The position numbers and the translations under genes are program-made. From Massilia aquatica (GTDB lineage: Bacteria > Pseudomonadota > Gammaproteobacteria > Burkholderiales > Burkholderiaceae_D): a stretch of 64,000 bases of DNA. Shown piece by piece: positions 20,378 to 29,619 of this stretch. Below the pieces are notes generated by a model. It was not told the DNA's origin and did no database searches. It saw nothing but the letters and a program-made list of their open reading frames with translations. The stretch lies in assembly GCF_011682045.1 (NCBI RefSeq), contig NZ_VVIW01000025.1, positions 26,758 through 90,757 on the forward strand, in the 5' to 3' direction. The first letter of the stretch is position 1. Each line of letters starts with the position of its first letter.

Positions 20378-20977
20378 AGCTGGCTATTTTCGGCGCCACC
20401 GGCGGCGTGGGCCGGCATGTCGTCGAGCAGGCCCTGCACGCCGGTCATGAGGTCACGGCGCTGGTGCGCAGTGCCGGCGGTGTGCCGCTTGCGCATCGTG
20501 GCCGGCAGCCTTGCACACGCGGATGCCGTCGAAGCGGTGGTGCGGGACGCCGACGCCGTCATCAGCATGCTCGGCGTGCGCAAGGGAGACACGGCCGCCA
20601 TCTGCACCGACGGCGTGGGCAGCATCGTGCGGGCGATGGACGCGGCCGGGGCGCGCCGCCTGATCGCATTGAGCGCCTACGGGGCCTCGGAAACGCGTAA
20701 AGCCTCGCTGTTTATTCGCCTGGTGCGCAAGATCATCGCCGCCAAAATGCGCGACAAGGACGGCATGGAAGCCGTTGTGCGCGCCAGTGGGCTCGACTGG
20801 ACGCTGGTTCGGCCAGCGGTTCTGACCAACGGCCCGCACACTGGCCATGTCCGGGCCGGGGCCAGCCTTCGCCCCGGCCTCGCGGGACGCATTTCGCGCG
20901 CCGACCTGGCCGCTTTCCTGCTGCGCGAAGCAGCGGACGGAAACGACATCGGCGGCGCGGTTGTGGTGTCACGCTAG
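20374..20977 (+). pseudogene. NAD(P)-binding (NmrA/SDR-like) protein, frameshifted
   Basis: The first part (from ATG 20374, overlapping the previous stop) reads MKLAIFGATGGVGRHVVEQALHAG, a clear Rossmann start. Near 20470-20505 the homology moves to the +1 frame, which continues LRIVAGSLAHADAVEAVVRDADAVISMLG and runs to the stop at 20977 with LDWTLVRPAVLTNG. One indel in the stretch coding VRSAGGVPLAH would restore a protein of about 200 residues of the NAD(P)H-binding atypical-SDR family. It is either a real frameshift or a sequencing error. Confidence 0.8.
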
Positions 20978-20979
20978 TG

Positions 20980-21654
20980 CTATTTGACCTTGGTGCTGGC
21001 CTCGACCGATTGCTGCATGCGCGCTTGTGCCTGAACCAGGGCGTTCTGGATCTTGCTGAACGGGCCCTTGTCCTTCGCATTGGCGAACACCAGGTTGCCG
21101 TTGTCGCCCAGGCTGATCTTTCCGAGGCGTGCCTCGGCAAAATCCAGGCGGCCGCCGAGGAGGGCCAGGAAGGCTTTTTGCGCTGCCGCGTTTCGCTCGG
21201 CATCGCGCAACCTGACCACCATGGTCTTGTCGAACCTGTCTTTGATCAGGCTGCGCACACCATCCGGCAATGGCGTCTGGGCGATATAGCGGTCCGCCTG
21301 CTGCTTGCGTGAGCGCAGGCTTTCCTCGTCTTCAAGGGCGAGCGCCGTCATGGCGGCGATCGCAGCGCGCGATTTGGCAATCCCGGCGGCCGATACGAGG
21401 GAGGCGTCGGCATACACCTCTTCCTTGTCGTACGCGCTCATTTTCGCAGCGGCGGCTTTCACCTGCGCACTTTGTTGCGCCATCATGCTGGTAAAACCCC
21501 GGTTGAACTCCTGCATTTTGGCCACGTCGGCCGGCGTGCGGACCAGTTTCGCCGCTTCCGCGATTTCCTGTTGCGTGGCGGCGATGCCGGTGCTGCCGGT
21601 AAATGCAAGGGAGCATGCGAGTATCAGACTGGCAATATTGCGTGTGATGGTCAT
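20980..21654 (-). CDS. Secreted hypothetical helical protein
   Basis: 224 residues from the ATG at 21654, giving a signal peptide (MTITRNIASLILACSLAFTGSTGIAA). The mature protein is Ala/Gln/Lys-rich and helical (for example AKMQEFNRGFTSMMAQQSAQ), with no cysteines or enzymatic motif. I do not recognise the family. It ends two bases from the convergent frameshifted gene; no terminator is visible between them. Confidence 0.6.
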   Translation of the reverse strand: MTITRNIASLILACSLAFTGSTGIAATQQEIAEAAKLVRTPADVAKMQEFNRGFTSMMAQQSAQVKAAAAKMSAYDKEEVYADASLVSAAGIAKSRAAIAAMTALALEDEESLRSRKQQADRYIAQTPLPDGVRSLIKDRFDKTMVVRLRDAERNAAAQKAFLALLGGRLDFAEARLGKISLGDNGNLVFANAKDKGPFSKIQNALVQAQARMQQSVEASTKVK

Positions 21655-21780
21655 CGTGGTGGATCGCCTATATGTTCTTGAATATTTGTCATTATAGAAG
21701 ATTCCAAAAAGGAAATCATATTGACATGGGCGCCCAACAGCGCCGGTTTTGCGGCCGTTGCAGCGCCGCAAAGCCCTCCG

Positions 21781-22977
21781 TCAGGCCGCTTGCAGCAGGT
21801 CGAGCGTATGGCGCGCGATCATCAGCTCCTCGTTGGCCGGCACCACCCACACGCCCACCTTGCTGTGTGGGGCGCTGATGCAGGCTACCTCGCGCGGATT
21901 GGCGGCGTTGGCATCCGCATCGAGCGCCACGCCGAGCCAGGCGGCGTCGCGGCACACGGCGGCGCGCACGGCCACGCTGTTTTCGCCGATCCCGCCCGAG
22001 AACACCAGCGCATCGAGTCCGCCCAGCGCGGCCGCCAGCGACCCGAGTTCGCGCCCGATCCGGTACACCAGCAGGTCGATCGCCAGGCGCGCCGCCGGCG
22101 CCTCGCTCTGTTCGAGCACGCGCATGTCGGACGAGATGCCGGACACGCCCAGCAGCCCCGATTGCTGGTACAGCAGCTTCTGCACCGCCGCCACATCCCA
22201 TCCCAGTTCGTCGATCAGGTACAGCACCACGCCCGGGTCGAGCGTGCCGCAGCGGGTGCCCATCGGCAGCCCGTCGACGGCGGTAAAGCCCATGGTGCTG
22301 GCCATGCTGCGCCCGGCCGCCATGGCGCACATGCTGGCGCCGTTGCCCAGATGCGCAGCGACCACCCTGGCGCCGGCCAGGCGCGCATCGGCCTGCGGCA
22401 GGCGGCTGGCGATGTATTCGTACGAGAGCCCATGAAAGCCGTAGCGCCGGATGCCCAGGTCCGTGATGGCCGCCGGCAGCGCAAAGGCTTGCGCCAGCGC
22501 CGGCTGGGCGGTGTGGAAGGCGGTGTCGAAGCAGCCGGTCTGCGGCACGCCGGGCGCCATGGCCATCATGGCGCGCACCGCCGCCAGGTTGTGCGGCAGG
22601 TGCAGGGGCGCCAGCGGCACCAGGGCGTCGAGCGCGGCCAGCACAGTCTCGTCGAGCGCCTGCGGCCCGCTGTAGTGCATGCCGCCGTGGACGATGCGGT
22701 GGCCGACGGCGGCGATGCGGTGGCCGTCCAGCCGCTGCTCCACGAAATCGATCAGATGGCGCATGCCCGCCGCATGGTCCAGCGGCGCCTCGGTCCAGGT
22801 CTGTTCGCCCAGGATGGCGCCACTGGCGCCCTTGGCGACGAAGCGGGTAGGGCCGCTGTACAGATTGTCGATGCTGCCCTTGACCAGCAGTTCCAGCGCG
22901 TCTCCCTTGAACAGGGTGAACTTGATGCTCGACGAGCCGGCGTTGATGACGACGATGCAGTCGTTCGGCGCCGCCAT
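21781..22977 (-). CDS. ackA: Acetate kinase
   Basis: 398 residues. It interconverts acetate + ATP and acetyl phosphate + ADP. Family motifs: VVINAGSSSIKFTLF (start), GHRIVHGG, DTAFH, GIRRYGFHGLSYEY, AHLGNGASMCAM and FSGGIGENS. The ATG at 22977 shares one base with the stop of the phosphotransacetylase gene (TGATG), so the two are translationally coupled. The same frame stays open upstream through the pta gene, but that is a high-GC shadow. Confidence 0.94.
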   Translation of the reverse strand: MAAPNDCIVVINAGSSSIKFTLFKGDALELLVKGSIDNLYSGPTRFVAKGASGAILGEQTWTEAPLDHAAGMRHLIDFVEQRLDGHRIAAVGHRIVHGGMHYSGPQALDETVLAALDALVPLAPLHLPHNLAAVRAMMAMAPGVPQTGCFDTAFHTAQPALAQAFALPAAITDLGIRRYGFHGLSYEYIASRLPQADARLAGARVVAAHLGNGASMCAMAAGRSMASTMGFTAVDGLPMGTRCGTLDPGVVLYLIDELGWDVAAVQKLLYQQSGLLGVSGISSDMRVLEQSEAPAARLAIDLLVYRIGRELGSLAAALGGLDALVFSGGIGENSVAVRAAVCRDAAWLGVALDADANAANPREVACISAPHSKVGVWVVPANEELMIARHTLDLLQAA

Positions 22978-23927
22978 CACAGGCCCAGGATCTTCACGCC
23001 CGTCAGGCGGCTTTGCGCCACCAGCACCGCCACCGCGCACGAGGCCAGGCGCGCCTCGAGCGAATCGGCGCGGCTGGTCAGCACCAGCGGCACGCGCGCC
23101 CCCAGCACGATGCCGGCCGCCGCCGCATTGGCCATGAAACTGAGGCTCTTGGCCAGCATGTTGCCCGCTTCCAGGTCGGGCGCGACCAGGATATTCGCGC
23201 GTCCGGCCACCGGCGAGTCCAGGTCCTTGATCGCCGCCGCTTCCGGGTCGATCGCGTTGTCCATGGCCAGCGGGCCGTCCACCAGAGCGCCGGTGATCTG
23301 GCCGCGGTCGGCCATCTTGCACAGGGCCGCCGCGTCGATGGTCGATGGCATCTTGGCGCTTACGGTTTCCACCGCCGCCAGGATCGCTACCCGCACTTCC
23401 GGGAATTTCAGGATGTGCGCCAGGTCGATCGCGTTCTGCACGATGTCGACTTTGTCCGACAAGGTGGGAATGATGTTGACGGCGGCGTCGGTGATGATCA
23501 GCGGTTCGTCGCGGCCCGGCACGTCCATCACGAAGCAGTGGCTCAGGCGGCGCGCGGTGCGCAGCCCGGTATCGGCGGCGACCACGGCGCCCATCAGTTC
23601 GTCGGTGTGCAGGCTGCCTTTCATGAGGATGGCGGCGCTGCCGTCGCGCACCAGTTCGACTGCGCGCCGGGCCGACGCATGGCTGTGCTCGGTGTCGTGG
23701 AGCGGCAGTGCCGAGATGTCCAGGTCGGCTTCGGCGGCGGCCGCTTCGATGCGCGCGCGCGGGCCGACCAGTATCGGCGTGATCAGGCCGAGGCGGGCCG
23801 CGTGCAGCGCCGCTTCGAGGGCGTGGCGGTCGCATGGATGCGCCAGCGCCACGGTGACCGGGCCGGCCGCGCGCGCCAGGTCGATCAAACGGTCAAAGTA
23901 CGGATGTGGCACGGATGAGACGGTCAT
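22977..23927 (-). CDS. Phosphate acetyl/butyryltransferase
   Basis: 316 residues, the short phosphotransacetylase type without DRTGG domain. It moves acetyl (or another short acyl) between CoA and phosphate, feeding AckA. Visible blocks are HPCDRHALEAALHAA, ILVGP, ILMKGSLHTDELMGAVV, DEPLIITDAAVNIIP and ILVAPDLEAGNMLAK. It is often annotated as bifunctional enoyl-CoA hydratase/phosphate acetyltransferase, but no hydratase domain is present. GGGAGA precedes the ATG at 23927. Start of a two-gene operon with ackA. Confidence 0.88.
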   Translation of the reverse strand: MTVSSVPHPYFDRLIDLARAAGPVTVALAHPCDRHALEAALHAARLGLITPILVGPRARIEAAAAEADLDISALPLHDTEHSHASARRAVELVRDGSAAILMKGSLHTDELMGAVVAADTGLRTARRLSHCFVMDVPGRDEPLIITDAAVNIIPTLSDKVDIVQNAIDLAHILKFPEVRVAILAAVETVSAKMPSTIDAAALCKMADRGQITGALVDGPLAMDNAIDPEAAAIKDLDSPVAGRANILVAPDLEAGNMLAKSLSFMANAAAAGIVLGARVPLVLTSRADSLEARLASCAVAVLVAQSRLTGVKILGL

Positions 23928-23969
23928 GGTTTCTCCCAGAATGAGCGGGCGATGATAGCAGCAAACAAT

Positions 23970-23996
23970 GGCGGCAGGCGGCGCCTGCCTGCCGCC
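23970..23996 (-). other. Strong GC hairpin in the pta leader
   Basis: GGCGGCAGGC and GCCTGCCGCC form a perfect 10-bp stem with a 7-base loop, 43 bases upstream of the pta start. No T-run follows on either strand, so it is not a standard terminator. It could be a leader structure; no riboswitch family is recognised. Confidence 0.35.
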
Positions 23997-24144
23997 GTGC
24001 ACGGCTCCCCGCCATCCCGGCCGCAACAGCGTGCAGGCAGTGTTGGCGAGAATCATTTTTCGCAAAGAGCGCTTCCACTACGCCATTTTTTTCGGTAAAA
24101 AACCGGAAATCGCCCCTGATGTCGCGTGTCAGGGCCCGCCGCAC

Positions 24145-24150
24145 TATAAT
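24145..24150 (+). promoter_or_regulatory. -10 element for the thrC operon
   Basis: Consensus TATAAT, 60 bases upstream of the thrC start. The matching -35 region is weak. It is the best promoter candidate in the 282-base gap between the divergent pta and thrC genes. Confidence 0.45.
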
Positions 24151-24209
24151 AAGTGTTCGATCGCATTGTTCTGCTCCCTGCTGTTAGCCAAAACGGACCT
24201 ATCCACTCT

Positions 24210-25685
24210 ATGCACTACGTGTCTACCCGCGCCGCCAAGGCCACCGCTTCAGAAGCCCCCCAACAATTCTCCGACATCCTGCTGGGTGGCCTCGCGCCCG
24301 ACGGCGGCCTGTACCTGCCGGCCGAGTATCCGCAGGTGACCGGGGTCGAACTCGATGCCTGGCGCAAGCTGTCGTACGCCGACCTGGCCTTCGAAATCCT
24401 GAAAAAATTCGCGACCGACATTCCCGAAGCGGACCTCAAAAAGCTGACCAGGAAGACCTACACGGCGGACGTGTACCGCAACGTGCGCAAGGGCGAAAAA
24501 AGCGCGGACATTACCCCGCTGCGCATCCTCGAACAACACGGCGACAAGACCCTGATCCTGCAAGCGCTGTCGAACGGCCCGACCCTGGCCTTCAAGGACA
24601 TGGCGATGCAGTTGCTGGGCAACCTGTTCGAGTACACCCTGGCCAAGGACGGCGCGGAACTGAACATCTTCGGCGCCACCTCGGGCGACACCGGCAGCGC
24701 CGCCGAATACGCCATGCGCGGCAAGAAGGGCATCCGCGTGTTCATGCTCTCGCCGCACAAGAAAATGAGCGCCTTCCAGAGCGCGCAAATGTTCAGCCTG
24801 CAGGACCCGAACATCTTCAACATCGCGGTCGAAGGCGTGTTCGACGATTGCCAGGACCTGGTCAAGGCGGTCTCGAACGACCTGCCGTTCAAGGCGAAGC
24901 AAAAGATCGGCACCGTCAATTCGATCAACTGGGCGCGCGTGGTGGCGCAGGTGGTGTACTACTTCCGCGGCTACCTCGCGGCCACCACCGAGAATACCCA
25001 AAAAGTCTCGTTCACGGTCCCGTCGGGGAACTTCGGCAATATCTGCGCCGGCCACATCGCCCGCATGATGGGCCTGCCGATCGACCGCCTGGTCGCCGCC
25101 ACCAATGAAAACGACGTGCTCGACGAATTCTTCCGCACCGGCGTGTACCGCGTGCGCAAGTCGGCCGAGACGTACCACACCAGCAGCCCGTCGATGGACA
25201 TCTCCAAGGCGTCCAACTTCGAGCGCTTCATTTACGACCTGGTCGGGCGCGACGCCGAGCGCGTGCGCGCACTGTTCCACAAGGTCGAAACCCAGGGCGG
25301 TTTTGACTTGTCGGGCAAACCTGGCAGCGACGGCGACGAATTCAAGCTGGTCTCGAACTACGGTTTCTCGTCGGGTAAATCGACCCACAAGGACCGCCTC
25401 GACACCATCCGCGACGTGGCCGACGACTTCGACATCACCATCGACACCCACACAGCCGACGGCATCAAGGTCGCGCGCCAGTACATGGCGCCGGGCGTGC
25501 CGATGATCGTGCTGGAGACCGCGCTGGCGGCCAAGTTCAACGAAACCATCCTCGACGCGCTGGGCGTGGACGCCGAGCGTCCGCCGGGCTTCGAAGACAT
25601 CGAGTCGCTGCCGCAAAAGTTCGTCGTCATGCCGGCCGACGTGAAGCAGATGCAGGCCTACATTGCCGCCAACACGGGTCTGTAA
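24210..25685 (+). CDS. thrC: Threonine synthase
   Basis: 491 residues from the ATG at 24210. It converts O-phosphohomoserine to threonine with PLP. MHYVSTRA, LAPDGGLYLPAEYP, PTLAFKDMAMQLLG (PLP Lys129), FGATSGDTGSAAEYAMRG and VPSGNFGNICAG are diagnostic of the long (E. coli/yeast-like) class. Its 3' neighbours moeA and moaD follow at 4 and 15 bases. In many Burkholderiales hom lies directly upstream; here it does not. Confidence 0.95.
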   Translation: MHYVSTRAAKATASEAPQQFSDILLGGLAPDGGLYLPAEYPQVTGVELDAWRKLSYADLAFEILKKFATDIPEADLKKLTRKTYTADVYRNVRKGEKSADITPLRILEQHGDKTLILQALSNGPTLAFKDMAMQLLGNLFEYTLAKDGAELNIFGATSGDTGSAAEYAMRGKKGIRVFMLSPHKKMSAFQSAQMFSLQDPNIFNIAVEGVFDDCQDLVKAVSNDLPFKAKQKIGTVNSINWARVVAQVVYYFRGYLAATTENTQKVSFTVPSGNFGNICAGHIARMMGLPIDRLVAATNENDVLDEFFRTGVYRVRKSAETYHTSSPSMDISKASNFERFIYDLVGRDAERVRALFHKVETQGGFDLSGKPGSDGDEFKLVSNYGFSSGKSTHKDRLDTIRDVADDFDITIDTHTADGIKVARQYMAPGVPMIVLETALAAKFNETILDALGVDAERPPGFEDIESLPQKFVVMPADVKQMQAYIAANTGL

Positions 25686-25689
25686 GCGC

Positions 25690-26946
25690 ATGGCCAACGA
25701 ATCACCCAAGAGCCGCCCGCCGATGCTGTCGGTGCGCGCGGCGCTCGACTTCCTGCAAGGCGCGGCGCGCCCGGTGACGGACACGGAAGTCGTGCAGACC
25801 CTGGGCGCCAACGGCCGCGTGCTCGCCGCCGCCCAGGTCTCGACCATCGACGTGCCGTCCGCCGACAACACGCAAATGGATGGTTACGCCGTGCGCGCGG
25901 CCGATTGCGCCAGCGGCGCGGCCACACTCACGGTCACCCAGCGCATCCCGGCCGGCACGGTCGGCCAGCCTTTGGTGGCCGGCACGGCGGCGCGCATTTT
26001 CACCGGCGCCATGATCCCGCAAGGGGCCGACGCGGTCGTGATGCAGGAGCAGTGCGAAGCGGGGCCAGATAACACGGTCACCATCAGGCACGCGCCGCAG
26101 GCGGGCGAATGGATCCGCCGCGCCGGCGAAGACATCGAAGCTGGCGGCGCCATCCTGGCCGCCGGCACGCGCCTGCGCAGCCAGGAGCTGGGCCTGGCCG
26201 CATCGGTCGGCCTGGCCAGCCTGCCAGTCTACCGGCGCCTGCGCGTGGCGGTGTTTTTCACCGGCGACGAGCTGACCATGCCGGGCGAAGCGCCGGGCGG
26301 GCAACTGGCGCCGGGCGCCATCTACAATTCCAACCGCTTCACCCTGCGCGCGCTGCTGGAAAACCTGGGCTGCGCGATTTCCGACTTCGGCATCGTGCCA
26401 GATACCCTGGACGCGACCCGCGAAACCCTGCGCAACGCCGCGCGCCAGAACGACTTGATCATCACCTCGGGCGGCGTGTCGGTCGGCGAGGAAGACCACA
26501 TCAAGCCGGCGGTGGAAGCCGAAGGGCGCCTGAACATGTGGCAGATCGCCGTCAAGCCGGGCAAACCGCTGGCCTTCGGCGAAGTCGATCGCGATGGCGG
26601 ATCGGCGTTCTTCCTTGGTTTACCCGGTAATCCGGTGTCGAGTTTCGTGACATTCCTGCTGTTCGTGCGCCCGTTCATCCTGCGCTTGCAGGGCGTGTCC
26701 GGCAGCGTCGAACCGCGCGCGCACGCCATGCGCGCCGACTTCGACTGGCCCAGGGCTGACCGCCGCAACGAGTTCCTGCGCGTGCGCATCAACGACGCCG
26801 GCGGGCTCGATCTGTTCCCCAACCAGAGTTCGGGCGTGCTCACGTCCACCGTCTGGGGCGACGGCCTGCTCGACAATCCGGCCGGCCAGGCGATCAAGGC
26901 GGGCGACATCGTGCGCTTCATCCCATTTAGCGAATTACAGCATTAG
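25690..26946 (+). CDS. moeA: Molybdopterin molybdotransferase
   Basis: 418 residues. It inserts molybdate into adenylyl-molybdopterin in the last cofactor step. Motifs: DVPSADNTQMDGYAVRA, FTGAMIPQGADAVVMQE, the MPT-binding block FFTGDELTMPGE, TSGGVSVGEEDH and LPGNPVSSFVTF. The ATG at 25690 lies 4 bases after thrC. Co-transcription with thrC and moaD is a known Burkholderiales arrangement. Confidence 0.95.
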   Translation: MANESPKSRPPMLSVRAALDFLQGAARPVTDTEVVQTLGANGRVLAAAQVSTIDVPSADNTQMDGYAVRAADCASGAATLTVTQRIPAGTVGQPLVAGTAARIFTGAMIPQGADAVVMQEQCEAGPDNTVTIRHAPQAGEWIRRAGEDIEAGGAILAAGTRLRSQELGLAASVGLASLPVYRRLRVAVFFTGDELTMPGEAPGGQLAPGAIYNSNRFTLRALLENLGCAISDFGIVPDTLDATRETLRNAARQNDLIITSGGVSVGEEDHIKPAVEAEGRLNMWQIAVKPGKPLAFGEVDRDGGSAFFLGLPGNPVSSFVTFLLFVRPFILRLQGVSGSVEPRAHAMRADFDWPRADRRNEFLRVRINDAGGLDLFPNQSSGVLTSTVWGDGLLDNPAGQAIKAGDIVRFIPFSELQH

Positions 26947-26961
26947 GCATAACAGGCATCG

Positions 26962-27219
26962 ATGAACATTACACTGCGTTTTTTCGCCAGCGTGCGCGAA
27001 GCACTTGGCACTTCCCAGGAAACGGTCGTTCTTCCAACGGGCATCGGCACGGTCGGCCAGGTGCGCCGCCACCTCATGGAACGCGGCGAGAAGTGGCAGC
27101 AGGCCCTGTCGGAGCAGCGCGCCCTACGCATGGCCTGCAAGCAGGTCATGTGCGGTCCCGACCAGGAAGTGGAAGAGGGCGACGAAGTGGCGTTCTTCCC
27201 ACCTGTGACGGGCGGCTGA
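26962..27219 (+). CDS. moaD: Molybdopterin synthase sulfur carrier subunit
   Basis: 85 residues with a ubiquitin-like fold ending in VTGG; the terminal Gly-Gly is thiocarboxylated and donates sulfur to precursor Z together with MoaE. The moaE gene that normally comes next is missing: the stop is 5 bases from the convergent mdcH. Confidence 0.93.
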   Translation: MNITLRFFASVREALGTSQETVVLPTGIGTVGQVRRHLMERGEKWQQALSEQRALRMACKQVMCGPDQEVEEGDEVAFFPPVTGG

Positions 27220-27224
27220 AGCGA

Positions 27225-28121
27225 TTAGTCCTGGCGCGCGACCCAGGCCGCGACGCCCTCGACGCTGCGAAAATCGGCGACCGAGCGGCAGGCAATCTGC
27301 GGATGGCGCGCCTGCATCATGCGCGCCAGGGCCGACCCCGGCCCCAGTTCCAGCGCGACCGTCACGCCGGCTTCCACCGCCGCATCCATGCAGTCGCTCC
27401 AGCGGATCGTCTGCACCAGCTGGCGCGATAATTCATCCACCGCCTGCGCTTTGGTGTGCAGCGCCAGTGCGCTCACGCCGCCAAGCACCGGGCACGCCGG
27501 CATGGCGAAACGCAGCGCTTGCAGGGCCGCGTCAAACGCCGGACGGGCCGGCGCCATCAGCGCCGTATGCGAGGCCACCGCGACCGGCAGGCGCTGGAGC
27601 TTTGCGCCTTCGGCGGCCACCGCGTCGCCCAGTGCCGCCAGATTCCCGGCCAGGCCGCCGGCGATGCAGGCATCGTAGCCGTTGACGATCGCGATCCCGT
27701 ATCCATATTCCGCAGCCAGAGCGGCGGCCTTGTCGATCGCCACGCCGCTCATCGCTACCAGCGCCTGTTCGGGGCCGGCACGGGCCGCGTCATCCATCGC
27801 CATCGCCCGTACCCGGCTTAGCGCAATGGCGTCGAGCGGCGCCAGCGCGCCCGCCACCGACCACGCGGCGACTTCACCGATACTGTACCCGGCGGCCAGC
27901 ATCGGCGTCGGCAGATGTGCACGCAGCGCTTCCCACAGCGCCAGCGCGGCTGCCACAATCGCTGGCTGGGCCACCGCGTTATCGAACAGCGTGGCGGCAT
28001 CCAGACCGATGCCTGCCTGCTCGAGCAGGGCCGCGCCAGCGGCGTTGCTGCGCGCCAGGTCGAACATGCCCGCATGCTGGCCGCCCTGGCCCGAGCACAT
28101 GATGAACAGGCCTTGCGTCAC
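27225..28121 (-). CDS. mdcH: Malonate decarboxylase epsilon subunit (malonyl transacylase)
   Basis: 298 residues from a GTG overlapping the mdcB stop (GTGA). It loads malonyl from malonyl-CoA onto the ACP subunit, priming the decarboxylase. FIMCSGQGGQHAGMF and the nucleophile elbow GYSIGEVAAW (Ser in GxSxGE) match FabD-like transacylases; VASHTALMAPA holds the catalytic His. Last gene of the ten-gene operon. Confidence 0.92.
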   Translation of the reverse strand: MTQGLFIMCSGQGGQHAGMFDLARSNAAGAALLEQAGIGLDAATLFDNAVAQPAIVAAALALWEALRAHLPTPMLAAGYSIGEVAAWSVAGALAPLDAIALSRVRAMAMDDAARAGPEQALVAMSGVAIDKAAALAAEYGYGIAIVNGYDACIAGGLAGNLAALGDAVAAEGAKLQRLPVAVASHTALMAPARPAFDAALQALRFAMPACPVLGGVSALALHTKAQAVDELSRQLVQTIRWSDCMDAAVEAGVTVALELGPGSALARMMQARHPQIACRSVADFRSVEGVAAWVARQD

Positions 28122-28981
28122 CGTTCGTGCTCCACGGTCAGCGCGTGCACGAAGCAGCTCGCCGCCAGCAGGTCGGCTGCGCCGCCGGGCGACAGATTGC
28201 GCTCGACGAACGCGTGGTGGATCGCCAGCGCGTGCGCTTCCCAGCCGGGTGACGCGGTGCCGCCGGCATGGCAAAAGGCGCTGGCCTGGATGCGCACAAA
28301 GGCCGCGCCCTGCGGCCCGCCCCGGTGCACCACGTTGGTGTCGCTAACGTGAACCATCAGCGCGAACAGCGCGTCGATGCGCGCCTGCTTGATGTCGCGT
28401 CCATCCTGGAGCGTACGCCGTAAGGCGCCCAGGCCGGTGCGGAAAACCGACGGCAGGCCGCTGGCCGCTTCGTGGCGCGCTCCTCTGGCGCCGTGCTTTG
28501 CGGCGACCACCAGTCCGTTCGACTGCTGGTCGATCGCTGTGGTGTGGCCGCCCAATTGCTTGCCCCATCCCGCCAGCAAATGCGTTTGCAGCACGGCTGC
28601 CGTCAGGTCGCCGCCGTGGGCGCAGGCCCGTCCGGCGGCCGCGCACAGCAGGCCAAGGCTGAAAATCGCGCCGCGATGGGTGTTGACGCCGCCGGTGGCA
28701 CGCAGCATGCGCTGCTCGGCGTCGATGCCGAGCCGCTTGAGCGTGGCAAACGGGGCGCCCTGGCTGCCGGCGAGGCAAATGTGGCGGAAGTAGTGGCGCA
28801 GCGAGAACAGGCTGCGCATGAAGGTGGCGGCGTTCATGTCGGTGTGGCTGCCGTTGTCGACCATCGACACCAGCCCCGGTTTGGGATACAGCGCCAGTTC
28901 GGCGTACAGGCTGGCGATGGCCAGCCTTGCCACGTGCCGGGTGAGCCGGCGCGTATCGACAAGAGTCGAGGTGTCCATCAT
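28118..28981 (-). CDS. mdcB: Triphosphoribosyl-dephospho-CoA synthase
   Basis: 287 residues (CitG/MdcB family). It makes 2'-(5''-triphosphoribosyl)-3'-dephospho-CoA, precursor of the prosthetic group on MdcC. Signatures: ELALYPKPGLVSMVDNGSHTDM, GGVNTHRGAIFSLGLL, SDTNVVHRGG and LSPGGAADLLAA. Two tandem ATGs (28981, 28978) overlap the mdcG stop; the first gives a 4-base ATGA overlap. Confidence 0.92.
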   Translation of the reverse strand: MMDTSTLVDTRRLTRHVARLAIASLYAELALYPKPGLVSMVDNGSHTDMNAATFMRSLFSLRHYFRHICLAGSQGAPFATLKRLGIDAEQRMLRATGGVNTHRGAIFSLGLLCAAAGRACAHGGDLTAAVLQTHLLAGWGKQLGGHTTAIDQQSNGLVVAAKHGARGARHEAASGLPSVFRTGLGALRRTLQDGRDIKQARIDALFALMVHVSDTNVVHRGGPQGAAFVRIQASAFCHAGGTASPGWEAHALAIHHAFVERNLSPGGAADLLAASCFVHALTVEHER

Positions 28982-29619
28982 GCGAGCAGTTCCCGCAGCG
29001 AGTCCGTGCTGACCAAACGCACGCTGACAGCGTCCTTGACCAGCACGCGCGTGCCGGCCGCCGCATCGCGCCACTCTTTCCAGGCGACGGCGGCGCCGTC
29101 CGGGAAGACGATCTCGCCGTCAAGCGGAAGGTGCGCGGCGTGCGTTTGCAGCAGTTGCATGCCGGCGTCGAGTTCGGGCAGGCTTGCGGGCTTGAACAGG
29201 AGGTCGATGTCGGACGATTCGGTCAGATAGGTCAGGCCGGTGACGGCTTGCAGGGCCAGCGATCCGTAGGCGCGCAGGCTGATGGTGCCGGCATCGGCCA
29301 GCAGCGCCGCCAAGGGCGCTGCCCATCGCTCCGGCGCCGCTGCTGCGGCGGCGTGCAGCGGCAGCGGATGGTCGGCGCGGGCCACGCTGTTTTCGTTCAC
29401 CTGTAAGGCGATGCGCAGTTTGCGGCCCGCATCCGGCGGCAGCGCCAGACCCAGACACACTGTGCCTGGCAAGGCATCCGGTGTGCGGCGCGTGATAATC
29501 AACGGCCAGTCATGCGCGCGCCATTGTTCCAGCGCCTGCGCATGTGCGGGCGCGGCGCCGTCGAGCGCGGCGGCCCAGCCGGCGCTGTTTAACCAGGCCT
29601 GGTCATGGCGCGAGAACAT
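28978..29619 (-). CDS. mdcG: Phosphoribosyl-dephospho-CoA transferase (holo-ACP synthase)
   Basis: 213 residues. It attaches the phosphoribosyl-dephospho-CoA group to the serine of MdcC. The nucleotidyltransferase pattern is seen in LRAYGSLALQAVTGL followed by SSDIDLLF. The start MFSRHDQAWLN at 29619 lies 17 bases inside the mdcE 3' end; longer starts run deeper into mdcE. Confidence 0.88.
   Translation of the reverse strand: MFSRHDQAWLNSAGWAAALDGAAPAHAQALEQWRAHDWPLIITRRTPDALPGTVCLGLALPPDAGRKLRIALQVNENSVARADHPLPLHAAAAAAPERWAAPLAALLADAGTISLRAYGSLALQAVTGLTYLTESSDIDLLFKPASLPELDAGMQLLQTHAAHLPLDGEIVFPDGAAVAWKEWRDAAAGTRVLVKDAVSVRLVSTDSLRELLA

Noticed and set aside
21781..23835. A 684-codon open frame extending ackA upstream through pta
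   Set aside because: The extra part is antisense-like, Pro/Arg/Gly-rich translation of the pta gene in another frame; the acetate kinase homology starts exactly at the ATG at 22977.
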